Source of the DNA: Pseudoduganella dura
GTDB lineage: Bacteria > Pseudomonadota > Gammaproteobacteria > Burkholderiales > Burkholderiaceae_D
DNA: 64,000 bases
NCBI RefSeq assembly: GCF_009727155.1
Contig: NZ_WNWM01000002.1
Coordinates: 5,456,001 to 5,520,000, forward strand
Direction: 5' to 3'
The translations under genes were made by a program, and so were the position numbers. Every line of letters begins with the position of its first letter. Within the stretch, counting starts at the first letter, position 1. The notes under the pieces were generated by a model. The model did no database searches and was not told where the DNA came from. It saw only the letters and a list, made by a program, of their open reading frames with translations. Positions 9,049 through 16,726 of this stretch are shown piece after piece.

Positions 9049-9435
9049 ATGCCCGGATTCAGTATCAACCTCGAAGAAAAAACCCTGTCGAACGACAACT
9101 TCCGCGAAGTGCTGTTCACCACGCCGCAAAGCCAGCTCGTGGTGATGACGCTGCAGGCCGGCGAAGAGATCGGCGCCGAGAAGCACGACGACACCGACCA
9201 GTTCATCCGCGTGGAAGCGGGGCAGGGCAAGGCCATCCTCGACGGCGAGGAACATGCGCTGGAAGACGGCGTGGGCGTCGTGATCCCGGCCGGCACGCAT
9301 CACAACGTGATCAATACCGGCAGCGAACCGCTGAAGCTGTACACGCTGTACACCCCGCCCGAGCACCCGGACGGCACGATCCACAAGGACAAGGCGGAAG
9401 CCGACGCCTACGAGGCCGAGCACGGCCACCACTGA
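9049..9435 (+). CDS. Small cupin-domain protein
   Basis: The 128-residue product starts at the ATG preceded by AAAGGAG (9037-9043); an earlier in-frame ATG at 9001 lacks a ribosome-binding site. Both cupin motifs are present: the metal-binding set EIGAEKHDDTDQFIRVEAG and the second motif IPAGTHHNVINTG, with His/Glu ligands retained. The tail is His/Asp-rich (EAEHGHH). Single cupins of this kind bind a divalent metal and are often annotated as mannose-6-phosphate isomerase-like or dioxygenase-like; the substrate cannot be read from sequence. It is a monocistronic gene flanked by hairpins. Confidence 0.85.
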   Translation: MPGFSINLEEKTLSNDNFREVLFTTPQSQLVVMTLQAGEEIGAEKHDDTDQFIRVEAGQGKAILDGEEHALEDGVGVVIPAGTHHNVINTGSEPLKLYTLYTPPEHPDGTIHKDKAEADAYEAEHGHH

Positions 9436-9460
9436 GGCCACCTGGTGCGCATTGGAGTGC

Positions 9461-9492
9461 TGAAACCGCAGCAGGCTTCTGCTGCGGTTTCA
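9461..9492. terminator. Perfect 14-bp hairpin after the cupin gene
   Basis: TGAAACCGCAGCAG (9461-9474) pairs perfectly with CTGCTGCGGTTTCA (9479-9492) around a GCTT loop, 26 bases after the stop. There is no T run after it, so it may act with the following hairpin or stabilise the message. Confidence 0.6.
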
Positions 9493-9560
9493 CCAGCCGG
9501 CGGCTGAGCGCCCGCCGTTCATCGCCCGATGCCGGGCTTCGCGCCCTGGCATGAAAGCTG

Positions 9561-9594
9561 CTCCACAACAGGGGTCCCTTGTTGTGGAGTTTTT
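9561..9594 (+). promoter_or_regulatory. Terminator-like hairpin that contains the ribosome-binding site of the next gene
   Basis: CTCCACAACA (9561-9570) pairs with TGTTGTGGAG (9580-9589) and is followed by TTTTT (9590-9594), a canonical intrinsic terminator. The ATG of the membrane-protein gene follows at 9595, and its only visible Shine-Dalgarno, GGAG (9586-9589), is the end of the 3' stem arm, 5 bases from the ATG. The structure could stop upstream transcription and mask the start region, so expression may depend on refolding or a promoter inside the loop. The regulatory role is inferred. Confidence 0.6.
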
Positions 9595-10083
9595 ATGTCC
9601 CTGTATGAAACCGCCGTATGGATCGAGGAATCGGCCATCGGCACGGCGCTGCGCGAGTCGCAGTATGCCTTTCCCCTCGTCGAGGCCGCGCACCTGCTCG
9701 GCCTTGCCCTGTCGTTCGGTCTCGTGCTACTGACCGACCTGCGCCTCACCGGCCTGCTGCTGCGCGGCGTGCCGTTGGCGGACCTGCTCCACCAGTTGAG
9801 GCCGTGGATCTTTTCCGGCTTCGCGCTCACGTTCGCCACCGGCGGCCTGCTGTTCTGGGCCGAGGCGGCCGCGCTGTACGACAACATCCCGTTCTGGTTC
9901 AAGGTCGCCTGCATGGCGATCGCCTGCGCTAACGCGCTGTTCTTCGAGCTGCGCCTGGGCCGCCATGCGGAGCGCTGGGCCGGCGGCCCCGTGCTGCCCG
10001 CCGCCGCCAGCCGCGCGGGCTGGATCTCGCTGGTCTTCTGGACCCTGGCCACCATCTTCGGCCGCTCGATTCCCTATTACTGA
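9595..10083 (+). CDS. Integral membrane protein, four predicted helices (DUF6644-like)
   Basis: The 162-residue product starts MSLYETAVWIEES after the SD-bearing hairpin; the frame's earlier start lies in the terminator. Four hydrophobic segments are visible: FPLVEAAHLLGLALSFGLVL, IFSGFALTFATGGLLF, FKVACMAIACANALFF and a last one near the C-terminus. Conserved-looking H, D and R residues (EAAHLLG, DLRLTG, FGRSIPYY) recur in the next gene's product, so the two are paralogous. The arrangement resembles small heme- or quinone-interacting membrane proteins. It heads a three-gene unit ending in a cytochrome c. Confidence 0.75.
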   Translation: MSLYETAVWIEESAIGTALRESQYAFPLVEAAHLLGLALSFGLVLLTDLRLTGLLLRGVPLADLLHQLRPWIFSGFALTFATGGLLFWAEAAALYDNIPFWFKVACMAIACANALFFELRLGRHAERWAGGPVLPAAASRAGWISLVFWTLATIFGRSIPYY

Positions 10084-10094
10084 CACGAGCCGAC

Positions 10095-10568
10095 ATGACA
10101 TTCATCGAATTCCTCGGTGCCCTGCAGGGCACCTGGCCCGTCGAGCAGCTGCGCGGCGCCAACCACCTCGTCATCGAGATCACCGAGGTGGTCCACGTGC
10201 TGGGGCTCGTCGGGCTGCTGACGGCCGTGCTGCTCCTTAGCCTGCGGCTGCTGGGCGTGGTGCTGCCCGCGCTGCCGTCCGCCACCGTCGCGCGGGCCGC
10301 GTCGCCGCTGCTGTGGGGCGGGCTGGCCGCCGCGATGGTGACGGGAACGCTGCTGTTCCTGTCCGGCCCCGTGCGTTACTACGCCAACGCGGCGTTCGGC
10401 CCGAAGATGGTGCTGCTGGCGCTGGCCCTGGTCGCCCAGGCGGTGCTGTATCGGCGCGTGGTGCGGGCGCCGGAACCGGGGCCCGCCGTCGCCCGCTCCG
10501 GCGCCGCGCTGCTGCTGGCGCTGTGGTTCGGCGTGGGCCTGTGCGGCCGCGCCATCGGCTACATCTGA
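10095..10568 (+). CDS. Integral membrane protein, paralogue of the preceding gene product
   Basis: This 157-residue protein shares the plan of its neighbour: an N-terminal amphipathic stretch, EITEVVHVLGLVGLLTAVLL with the same helix-embedded His, SLRLLG in place of DLRLTG, and a C-terminal CGRAIGYI matching FGRSIPYY. Four membrane helices are predicted. The gap of 11 bases to the upstream gene and 11 to the cytochrome gene indicates one operon. A heterodimeric membrane subunit passing electrons to or from the cytochrome is plausible, but this is inference from context. Confidence 0.75.
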   Translation: MTFIEFLGALQGTWPVEQLRGANHLVIEITEVVHVLGLVGLLTAVLLLSLRLLGVVLPALPSATVARAASPLLWGGLAAAMVTGTLLFLSGPVRYYANAAFGPKMVLLALALVAQAVLYRRVVRAPEPGPAVARSGAALLLALWFGVGLCGRAIGYI

Positions 10569-10579
10569 CGGAGGCACGC

Positions 10580-11143
10580 ATGCGACCATTTCACTTTACC
10601 GCCGCCGTGCTGGTGCTGGCGGCTTTCAGCGCCGCCGCGTTCGCACCTGCCGCCAAGCCCGTCGCCTCGATCCAGGAACTGATGGCCGGCGTGATCGACC
10701 CGGCGGCCGACGCCGTGTGGGAATCGCTCAGCAGCGAAACCGGTCCGAACGGTATCGAGGAACACTTTCCGCGCACGGCGGCCGAATGGGCCGCATTGCG
10801 CAAGGGCGCGCTGGACATCGTCGGGGCGGCGAAGCTGCTGCAGGTCGACGGCCGCCCCGTCAGCCACGGCCAGCCGCTCGAGGATGCCGACGTGCCCGGC
10901 ATCTCCACCGCCCCGCAGATCCGGCAAGCCATCGACGCCGACCGCGCCGCGTTCAATGCCCGCGCCAGGGAACTGCACGCGGCCGGCCGGCAAGTCCTCG
11001 CCGCCATCGATGCCCGCTCCCCGCAGCGCCTGCTCGCCGCCGGCGAAAAGCTCGACGCCGCCTGCGAGCGCTGCCACGCCGCCTACTGGTACCCCAACGC
11101 CGCGCAGCCGGCGTGGCCGGCACCGTTGACGAAGGCGCCATAA
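10580..11143 (+). CDS. Periplasmic c-type cytochrome (single CxxCH near the C-terminus)
   Basis: The 187-residue product begins MRPFHFTAAVLVLAAFSAAA with GGAGG about six bases upstream of the ATG. It has a signal peptide, a long alpha-helical body, and one heme motif, CERCHAAYWYPN, about 25 residues from the end. A CxxCH near the C-terminus of a four-helix protein is the cytochrome c-prime plan; the length and helical content fit. The role is electron transfer or small-gas binding in the periplasm. It is the last gene of the membrane-protein module and probably partners it. Confidence 0.8.
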   Translation: MRPFHFTAAVLVLAAFSAAAFAPAAKPVASIQELMAGVIDPAADAVWESLSSETGPNGIEEHFPRTAAEWAALRKGALDIVGAAKLLQVDGRPVSHGQPLEDADVPGISTAPQIRQAIDADRAAFNARARELHAAGRQVLAAIDARSPQRLLAAGEKLDAACERCHAAYWYPNAAQPAWPAPLTKAP

Positions 11144-11153
11144 GGGGCGCGGC

Positions 11154-11195
11154 GTGCCGTGCATCCCGTGCCTTGCATCCCGTGCCGTGCATCCC
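11154..11195. repeat. Three tandem copies of a 14-bp unit
   Basis: GTGCCGTGCATCCC, GTGCCTTGCATCCC and GTGCCGTGCATCCC follow one another exactly between the cytochrome gene and the convergent LysR gene. No coding meaning was seen. Confidence 0.85.
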
Positions 11196-11214
11196 GGTCC
11201 CGCAGGCCAGGGGG

Positions 11215-12138
11215 TCACGTCGCCAGCCCGCGCGCGGAGAGATGCGCCTGGAGATGGTCCAGGAACGCCCGCACCTTTGGCGTCAGGCCCTGGTGATCGG
11301 TCACGCAGGCAAAGAACTGCAGGGGTTCCGGCACGGCACGGGCGTCCGGGCATGCGCCTTCCTCGAACAGGGCGACCAGCTCGCCCTTGTCGAGCAGGGG
11401 CTGGGCGACGAAGCTGGCCAGCCGCGTGATGCCGCCGCCGTTGACCGCCATCCGCGCGAGGATGTCGATGTCGTCGCTGATGAACGCGGCATTGACCGGC
11501 GCGTCGAAGCGTACCCCGTCGCGGATGAAACCCCATGGCAGGAAGCGTCCATCGGTCGGGTACCGCAGGACCAGGCAGGCGTGGCGCATCAGGTCTTCCG
11601 GCGAGGCCGGCCGGCCGGCGGCCTCCAGGTAGGCGGGCGACGCGCAGAGGACGAACGGTACCGAGGCGATCGGCCGCGCGACCAGCCGTTCCTCGAGCTG
11701 GGGCGGGATGCGGATGCTGACATGGATGCCTTCCTGCAGGTGGTTGACGCGGCGATCCGTGCTGACCAGCTCGATGGTCAGGGCGCTGTACCGGGCGCGG
11801 AATGACGGCAGCATGGCGGCCAGCACATGGCGGCCGAACGCGGCGGTCGTCGCGATGCGCAGGTGATCCTGCAGGTCCGCCTCCTTGCTCACCGCCTGCC
11901 TTGCCAGGTCCAGCTCGCGCGGAATGTGGCGCACCTTGTCGTAATACGCCGTGCCCGCCTCGGTCAGCGCCATGTGCCGCGTGGTGCGCGACAGCAGCCG
12001 CGTTTCCAGGTGCGCTTCGAGGCGGGCGATATTCTGGCTCACCGCGGCGGCGCTGACGCCCAGTGCGCGGGCCGCGGCGGCAATGCTGCCGCATTCCACC
12101 ACCCGCACGAAGCTGGTGATCGCTCCAATGATGTTCAC
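11215..12138 (-). CDS. LysR-family transcriptional regulator
   Basis: The 307-residue product has an N-terminal winged HTH (residues 1-60: SIAAAARALGVSAAAVSQNIARLE) and a LysR substrate-binding domain (about 90-295, with motifs such as LVARPIASVPFVLCASPAYL). This is the AaeR/DmlR-like branch common in Burkholderiales. It reads divergently from the DUF2798 gene across 119 bases containing the AT-rich half-palindrome GTAAATTTTAC, a candidate operator. By the usual LysR layout it regulates that neighbour and itself; the effector is unknown. Confidence 0.9.
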   Translation of the reverse strand: MNIIGAITSFVRVVECGSIAAAARALGVSAAAVSQNIARLEAHLETRLLSRTTRHMALTEAGTAYYDKVRHIPRELDLARQAVSKEADLQDHLRIATTAAFGRHVLAAMLPSFRARYSALTIELVSTDRRVNHLQEGIHVSIRIPPQLEERLVARPIASVPFVLCASPAYLEAAGRPASPEDLMRHACLVLRYPTDGRFLPWGFIRDGVRFDAPVNAAFISDDIDILARMAVNGGGITRLASFVAQPLLDKGELVALFEEGACPDARAVPEPLQFFACVTDHQGLTPKVRAFLDHLQAHLSARGLAT

Positions 12139-12257
12139 ATACCCTCCCTCGCCCGATTCGTAAATTTTACTTTATAAAGAACCAAGGCCGTGGGCCTGTC
12201 TTTGCCGCCGGCGGGGTGATAGCCTGTGCTGCTTCGAATCGACGATGGAGAACGACG

Positions 12258-12521
12258 ATGCAATATCAACACAGTCGGCGGGGCGCCCTGCGCTTGCCGA
12301 AAAGCCTGGGCCCATATGTGTTCGCCCTGTACATGGCAACCATCATGTCATTCCTGATGTGCCTGATCATTACCTGGACCGAGTTCGGGTTCGGCGGAGA
12401 TTACTTCGGAAAAGTGATGAATGCGTATCGGGTGGCGATGCCGGCCGCCTTCCTGTGCATACTCGTCGTACGGCCGCTGGTGGGACGCCTGGTGACGTGG
12501 AGCGTCCGCGTGGAAGGATAG
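12258..12521 (+). CDS. DUF2798 small membrane protein
   Basis: The 87-residue product starts at 12258, with GGAG seven bases upstream (12247-12250). Two transmembrane helices are predicted: FALYMATIMSFLMCLIIT and VAMPAAFLCILVVRPL, joined by a short loop with FGGDYFGK and ending in a basic tail. The spacing and the MSFLMCLIIT helix are typical of DUF2798, whose function is unknown. It is controlled in all likelihood by the divergent LysR gene. Confidence 0.8.
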   Translation: MQYQHSRRGALRLPKSLGPYVFALYMATIMSFLMCLIITWTEFGFGGDYFGKVMNAYRVAMPAAFLCILVVRPLVGRLVTWSVRVEG

Positions 12522-12561
12522 CTGGCCTGGAGTGGCACGGGAGGCGGAGCCCCCCGTGGGG

Positions 12562-15111
12562 TCAGAGCTTGTAGCTGACGCCGGCGTAGACGAACCGGCC
12601 GGAGGCGCCGTTCGGGGCGATGAACGAGAAGGGGTTGATGCCGGACGAGCGGTTGGCGGTGATGTACTTGTCCGGATACCTGTTGAACACGTTCTGCACG
12701 ACGAGGTCGAGCTTCCACCGTTCGCTCAGCCTGTAGCCGATGCTCGTGTCGAGATAGGTCTCCGGCGAGAACACCTGGTCCGTGTTGCCGTTGGCGGCGA
12801 CGGAGCCGGCCACGTCGCCCACGTTATAGCGGTACTTGCCGAAGCGGGTGACGGTGCCGTCCACGTTCCAGTCGCCGATCGCGTAGCGGGCGCCGACGAG
12901 CAGCTTGTTCTTCGGCGTGCCCCATTCGGCATCGCGCACCTTGGCGTTGCCGACGGCAAGCACCTGGGCGCCGCCGATCGTGACGAAGCGCTGCACATCC
13001 GACACCCGCGTGCGCAGGAAGCTGGCCGAAGCGTGCAGGTCGAGCAGGCCGCCGCCGGCCCGCAGCTGGCTCTTGCCGATGATGTCCAGCCCGTCGGTGC
13101 GCGAGTTCCAGCCGTTCAGGTAATACGATGCCTGGGTGAATCCGTTCAATCCCGCCCGGTTGAAGGCCGCCGTCACCGTGGCGCCCTGCAGCGTGTCGGT
13201 GGCGATGATCACGTCGTCCACCTTCAGCCGGTAGGCGTCGATGGTCAGCGATGCATTGCCGTCGCTGCGCAGCACTGCGCCGAACGAGTACGTTCGCGAT
13301 TTTTCCGGGTCGAGCGGGCGCGCGCCGAACGGGGCCGCCACCGGATCGGCGGGGCGGAACTGGCGCGTCTGCCCCGGCGTCAGCGCGCCGCTGCCGCTGT
13401 TGGACCAGTTGCTGGTGGTGCCCGTGCTCTGGAACCCCAGCGCGGCCAGGCTCGGCGCGTGGAAGCCCGAGCTCACGGTGCCGCGCACGGCGAACGATGG
13501 CGTGGCGTCGAACCGGCTGGTGAGCCGGAAGTTGCCGGTGCCGCCGAAGTCCGAGTAATGCTCGTAGCGCGCGGTCGCGCCAACCTGCCAGCGGCGCGTG
13601 AGCTGCGCATCGATGCCCGCATGGGCGCCCGCCACGTTGCGTTCGATCTCGCCCGCGTCCTCCGGCTTGATGCCGGACGTGGACGAACCGCTGCCAGGAA
13701 TGCGCGTCGTATCGGCGGCATAACGCGTGCCCGGATACAGCGAGCCCACGATCTGGCCGGCCAGCGGGCCGCCCGAGTAGCCGGCCGGGTCGCCCAGGTC
13801 GCCCGTGCGCCAGCGCTCGTGCCGCCCCGTCAGGCCGGCCGACAACGCGAGCGAGTCGGTCCACGCCGTGGCCAGCTGGCGCACGTAGTCGGCGGTCAGG
13901 CTGGTGGTATCGCTCTTCCACGAACCGAGGTAGAAGTGCGTCTTCGTGGCCGCGCCGTACGCGGGATTGCCCGTGTTGTAGGTGTCGCGCGCCGTCTCGT
14001 TGTAGCCCAGGCTCACGGCGACATCGAGCTTGCCGAACGAATCGGTTTCGTAGCGCAGGCCGGCGGCCGCGGCGCCATCGCGGGCCCGGTAATCCATCCA
14101 CGGCTGGTAGCCGTCCGGGTAGATGGCCAGGATGTCGTTCTCGCCGAGCCGGGTGCCGTCCGTCACCGTGGCATTGTTCGTGACGGCTTTCACGACACGT
14201 TCCGGGTTGACATGGTTCGAGCTGGATTTGTACGATCCGTTGATCCAGCCATACGCCACCAGGCCGGCCGACAGCGGCACCTCGCCGTTCGCCAGCGCGC
14301 TCCAGTTGCTGCGCTCGGCCTGGCCCCAGGTACCGTATTTCCTGTCGAAGCTGTCGTTGCGCGGGTCGCCGTTCGGGAACAGCTGGCGCCAGTCCGCTTC
14401 CGAACGGTCCACCTGCGTGTTCTTCAGCCGGTCCAGCGACAGCGTCACGAAGCCATCCCGGCCCAGCCTGAAGCCCTTCCAGGCATTGACGGCCGTCGTG
14501 TGCCCGCCGCCGTCGCTGTAGCCGCCACCATGGACGGCAGCCTCGCCGCCGGTGGCGTTCTCGCGCAGCACGATGTTGACGACGCCGGCGATGGCGTCCG
14601 AGCCATACTGCGCGGCCGCGCCGTCGCGCAGAACCTCGATGCGGCTGACGGCGGACAATGGAATGGTATTGAGGTCGACGACGGTGGCGGCGGGCCACGG
14701 ATCGGTGCCGGACAACTGCGCCGCCGTGTGCCGCCGCTTGCCGTTGACGAGTACCAGCGTGTAGGCGGGGCTGACGCCGCGCAGCGACGCCGAGCGCACG
14801 CCCTGGCCCTTGACGGCGTTCTGCCCCTGCGGGAAGTTGAACGACGGGTGCAGCTGCGCCAGTGCCTGGTTCAGCGACACGGCGCCGGTTTCCTTCAGCT
14901 GCTGTGGCGTGATGACGTCGACCGGCGCCGAGCTCGACAGCACGGTGGCGTCATGCCGCGCCGAGCCCAGCACGACGACGCTGTCGATCTGGCCTTCCGG
15001 CGCGATGGGCGCCGGTCCGGCGTTCGGTCCCTGCTGTGCCTGCGCCGTGCCGAATGCGCCCGCCAGCAGGGCGGCCAGCACCGTGAGGCGTGGGTAAGAA
15101 GATGTTGACAT
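12562..15111 (-). CDS. TonB-dependent outer-membrane receptor (last gene of the sigma-54 operon)
   Basis: From the start MSTSSYPRLTVLAALLAG the product is 849 residues with a signal peptide cleaved near AQA. A His-rich 15-residue extension is possible further upstream, but it is encoded by a GAT/GGT repeat and has no ribosome-binding site. The plug domain (about 35-170) includes VDVITPQQLKE and RIEVLRDGAAAQYGSDAIAG. The barrel ends with the outer-membrane signature SGRFVYAGVSYKL. The receptor imports a ligand too large or scarce for porins. It lies 57 bases after the HbpS-like gene in the same direction, making it the distal gene of the DUF6152 operon. The ligand is not deducible from sequence. 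Confidence 0.92.
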   Translation of the reverse strand: MSTSSYPRLTVLAALLAGAFGTAQAQQGPNAGPAPIAPEGQIDSVVVLGSARHDATVLSSSAPVDVITPQQLKETGAVSLNQALAQLHPSFNFPQGQNAVKGQGVRSASLRGVSPAYTLVLVNGKRRHTAAQLSGTDPWPAATVVDLNTIPLSAVSRIEVLRDGAAAQYGSDAIAGVVNIVLRENATGGEAAVHGGGYSDGGGHTTAVNAWKGFRLGRDGFVTLSLDRLKNTQVDRSEADWRQLFPNGDPRNDSFDRKYGTWGQAERSNWSALANGEVPLSAGLVAYGWINGSYKSSSNHVNPERVVKAVTNNATVTDGTRLGENDILAIYPDGYQPWMDYRARDGAAAAGLRYETDSFGKLDVAVSLGYNETARDTYNTGNPAYGAATKTHFYLGSWKSDTTSLTADYVRQLATAWTDSLALSAGLTGRHERWRTGDLGDPAGYSGGPLAGQIVGSLYPGTRYAADTTRIPGSGSSTSGIKPEDAGEIERNVAGAHAGIDAQLTRRWQVGATARYEHYSDFGGTGNFRLTSRFDATPSFAVRGTVSSGFHAPSLAALGFQSTGTTSNWSNSGSGALTPGQTRQFRPADPVAAPFGARPLDPEKSRTYSFGAVLRSDGNASLTIDAYRLKVDDVIIATDTLQGATVTAAFNRAGLNGFTQASYYLNGWNSRTDGLDIIGKSQLRAGGGLLDLHASASFLRTRVSDVQRFVTIGGAQVLAVGNAKVRDAEWGTPKNKLLVGARYAIGDWNVDGTVTRFGKYRYNVGDVAGSVAANGNTDQVFSPETYLDTSIGYRLSERWKLDLVVQNVFNRYPDKYITANRSSGINPFSFIAPNGASGRFVYAGVSYKL

Positions 15112-15168
15112 GATGATGTTTACTTCGTGTTGGTGATGATGATGGTGCCGGCGCAAAGTCGCCTTCCG

Positions 15169-15714
15169 CTACCGCAGGCGTGCCTGCACCTGCGCCAGGC
15201 CGATCTGGGCGCAGGCCTCGTCGTTCTCGCTGCCGCGCGCGCCGCCCACGCCGATGGCGCCGACAAGCTCCTCGCCGGCCAGGATCGGCAGGCCGCCGGC
15301 GCGGCTGTTCCAGCCGCTGTTCGCCTTCACCTGCGCATCGAACGCCCCGTCTTCCGATGCCCGCCTGCCCACGGCGCTGGTGGGCAGCCTGAAGGCGAGC
15401 GAGGTACGCGCCTTGGCGGTGCTTGAATTGACGCCCCGTTCATGGGCGCCGTCGGCCGCCAGCAGCGCCTTGAGCACGCCGGCCGAGTCGACGACGCTGA
15501 CGCTGACGTTGAAGCCCTTCGCGCGGCAGGCATCGATGGCCGCCTGCGCTGCCTCGTGGGCCAGTGCGAGCGCGGGGCCGCGGGCCGGCGGCGGCGGTGG
15601 GGTGTTGGCCGGCGCGGCGGGGGGCGCGCTGGCTGGTGTCGCCGTCGTCTGCGCCAGCGCCGGCGACAGCAGGAACGCCGGCGCCAGGGCGAGCAGGGTC
15701 AACAGGGTTCGCAT
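15169..15714 (-). CDS. Exported HbpS/GlcG (DUF336) family protein
   Basis: The 181-residue product has a signal peptide (MRTLLTLLALAPAFLLSPALA), a Pro/Ala-rich linker (residues 22-45) and one GlcG/HbpS domain (about 47-178). Family features visible are ALAHEAAQAAIDACRAKGFNVSVSVVDSAG, GWNSRAGGLPIL and GAIGVGGARGSENDEACAQIGL. Relatives bind heme or cobalamin or occur with oxidative enzymes; this one should act in the periplasm. It lies 10 bases after the preceding gene in the sigma-54 operon and just before the TonB receptor, so it may bind the imported ligand or a cofactor. Confidence 0.85.
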   Translation of the reverse strand: MRTLLTLLALAPAFLLSPALAQTTATPASAPPAAPANTPPPPPARGPALALAHEAAQAAIDACRAKGFNVSVSVVDSAGVLKALLAADGAHERGVNSSTAKARTSLAFRLPTSAVGRRASEDGAFDAQVKANSGWNSRAGGLPILAGEELVGAIGVGGARGSENDEACAQIGLAQVQARLR

Positions 15715-15724
15715 GAAAGTATCC

Positions 15725-16726
15725 TCATTTCTTCGCGGGCGTGACGGCCACGTGGCCGAACCCGATGTTGTTCTCGGTGCAGATGCGCTCGTCGCGCTCG
15801 ATCACGCGCCGGCCCTTGTCGTCGTGGTTCAGCGCCACCTCGTAGTGCCAGCCGTCGATCGCGTCGCCCTCGGTGCGGCGCTTGTTCGGGATGGTGGCGG
15901 TCCACTTGCGCGTGTACACCGTGGGATCGTCGAAGGTGGCCACGTAGTTGTAGGCCTTGCCGTCGTTGGCGAATATGTAGCGCTCGGTGATGTGCGCGTT
16001 TTCGCTGGCGAATTCTCCGGTGCGGCCGAACAGCGCCTTGCCGTTGCTGTTGGTCACGTCCACCACCAGCGTGTTGCCTTCCCAGCGGCCGCGCGAATCG
16101 GCGTTCCACAGCTTGATGTTCGCGGGAAGATGGGGCTTGTTGTCGAGGTGGATGATGCGGGTACCCGAATTGAACAGGAACAGCACGTAGCCCGGATACT
16201 GGCGGATCTCGTAGCCGTGCCAGATGAACGACTTGGGCACGCCGGCCGGCGCGCAGCGCGCCAGCGGCTCGATGTAGCGCGGTTCGGTCGGATTGTGGAA
16301 GTTCTTCAGGAAGTCTTCCTGCGCGGCCTTCGCCCATGGCTGGAACGGCACCTGGCCGTCGGCTGGATCGGTCACGCGGCTGGGCGCGCGCCCGTCGCGC
16401 GGCGGCAGCGCGCGGCGCGGCGGGTTCGGGTCGCCGGGAATGCCGCCCTGCGGGTCGGTCCAGTTGTTGTGGTTGGCCACCGTGTTGGACCAGTGGCCTT
16501 CCACGTCCGGCTGGCCGTCCGGCAGGCGCTTGCCGGTCCACTTGCCGGATTTTATCTCTGCATACGCGGGCTCGAACGCGATGCGCTCGGTGGTCTGCAG
16601 TGGCTTGTCGTGCGGCTTGTCCTTCGGTTCCGCGGCATCCGCGCGGGGCAGCACGGCGAAGGCCAGCGCCGCGGCGGCGGCGGCAGGCCAGGCGGCCGCC
16701 AGGGCGGCTTTCACTTTCCGGTTCAT
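15725..16726 (-). CDS. Exported protein of unknown function, paralogue of the next-upstream gene product
   Basis: The 333-residue product starts MNRKVKAALAAAW, giving a long Ala-rich signal peptide and a mature start near DAAEPKDK. It shares with its upstream neighbour the block DSRGRWEGNTLVVDVTNSNG (neighbour: DSRGRWDGDTLVVDVKDFND), a TIEY/YNYVAT beta strand and a similar C-terminal strand series. These proteins occur as strings of related genes in TonB-receptor loci, often annotated only as hypothetical. The ATG overlaps the upstream stop (ATGA), so translation is coupled. No catalytic signature was recognised; a periplasmic binding or lipocalin-like role is possible but speculative. Confidence 0.8.
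   Translation of the reverse strand: MNRKVKAALAAAWPAAAAAALAFAVLPRADAAEPKDKPHDKPLQTTERIAFEPAYAEIKSGKWTGKRLPDGQPDVEGHWSNTVANHNNWTDPQGGIPGDPNPPRRALPPRDGRAPSRVTDPADGQVPFQPWAKAAQEDFLKNFHNPTEPRYIEPLARCAPAGVPKSFIWHGYEIRQYPGYVLFLFNSGTRIIHLDNKPHLPANIKLWNADSRGRWEGNTLVVDVTNSNGKALFGRTGEFASENAHITERYIFANDGKAYNYVATFDDPTVYTRKWTATIPNKRRTEGDAIDGWHYEVALNHDDKGRRVIERDERICTENNIGFGHVAVTPAKK

Noticed and set aside
15112..15156. A His-rich N-terminal extension (MRRHHHHHQH) on the TonB receptor at 12562-15111, as a metal-binding feature
   Set aside because: It is encoded by a simple GAT/GGT-type repeat before the signal peptide, with no ribosome-binding site; the receptor start after it gives a normal signal sequence.
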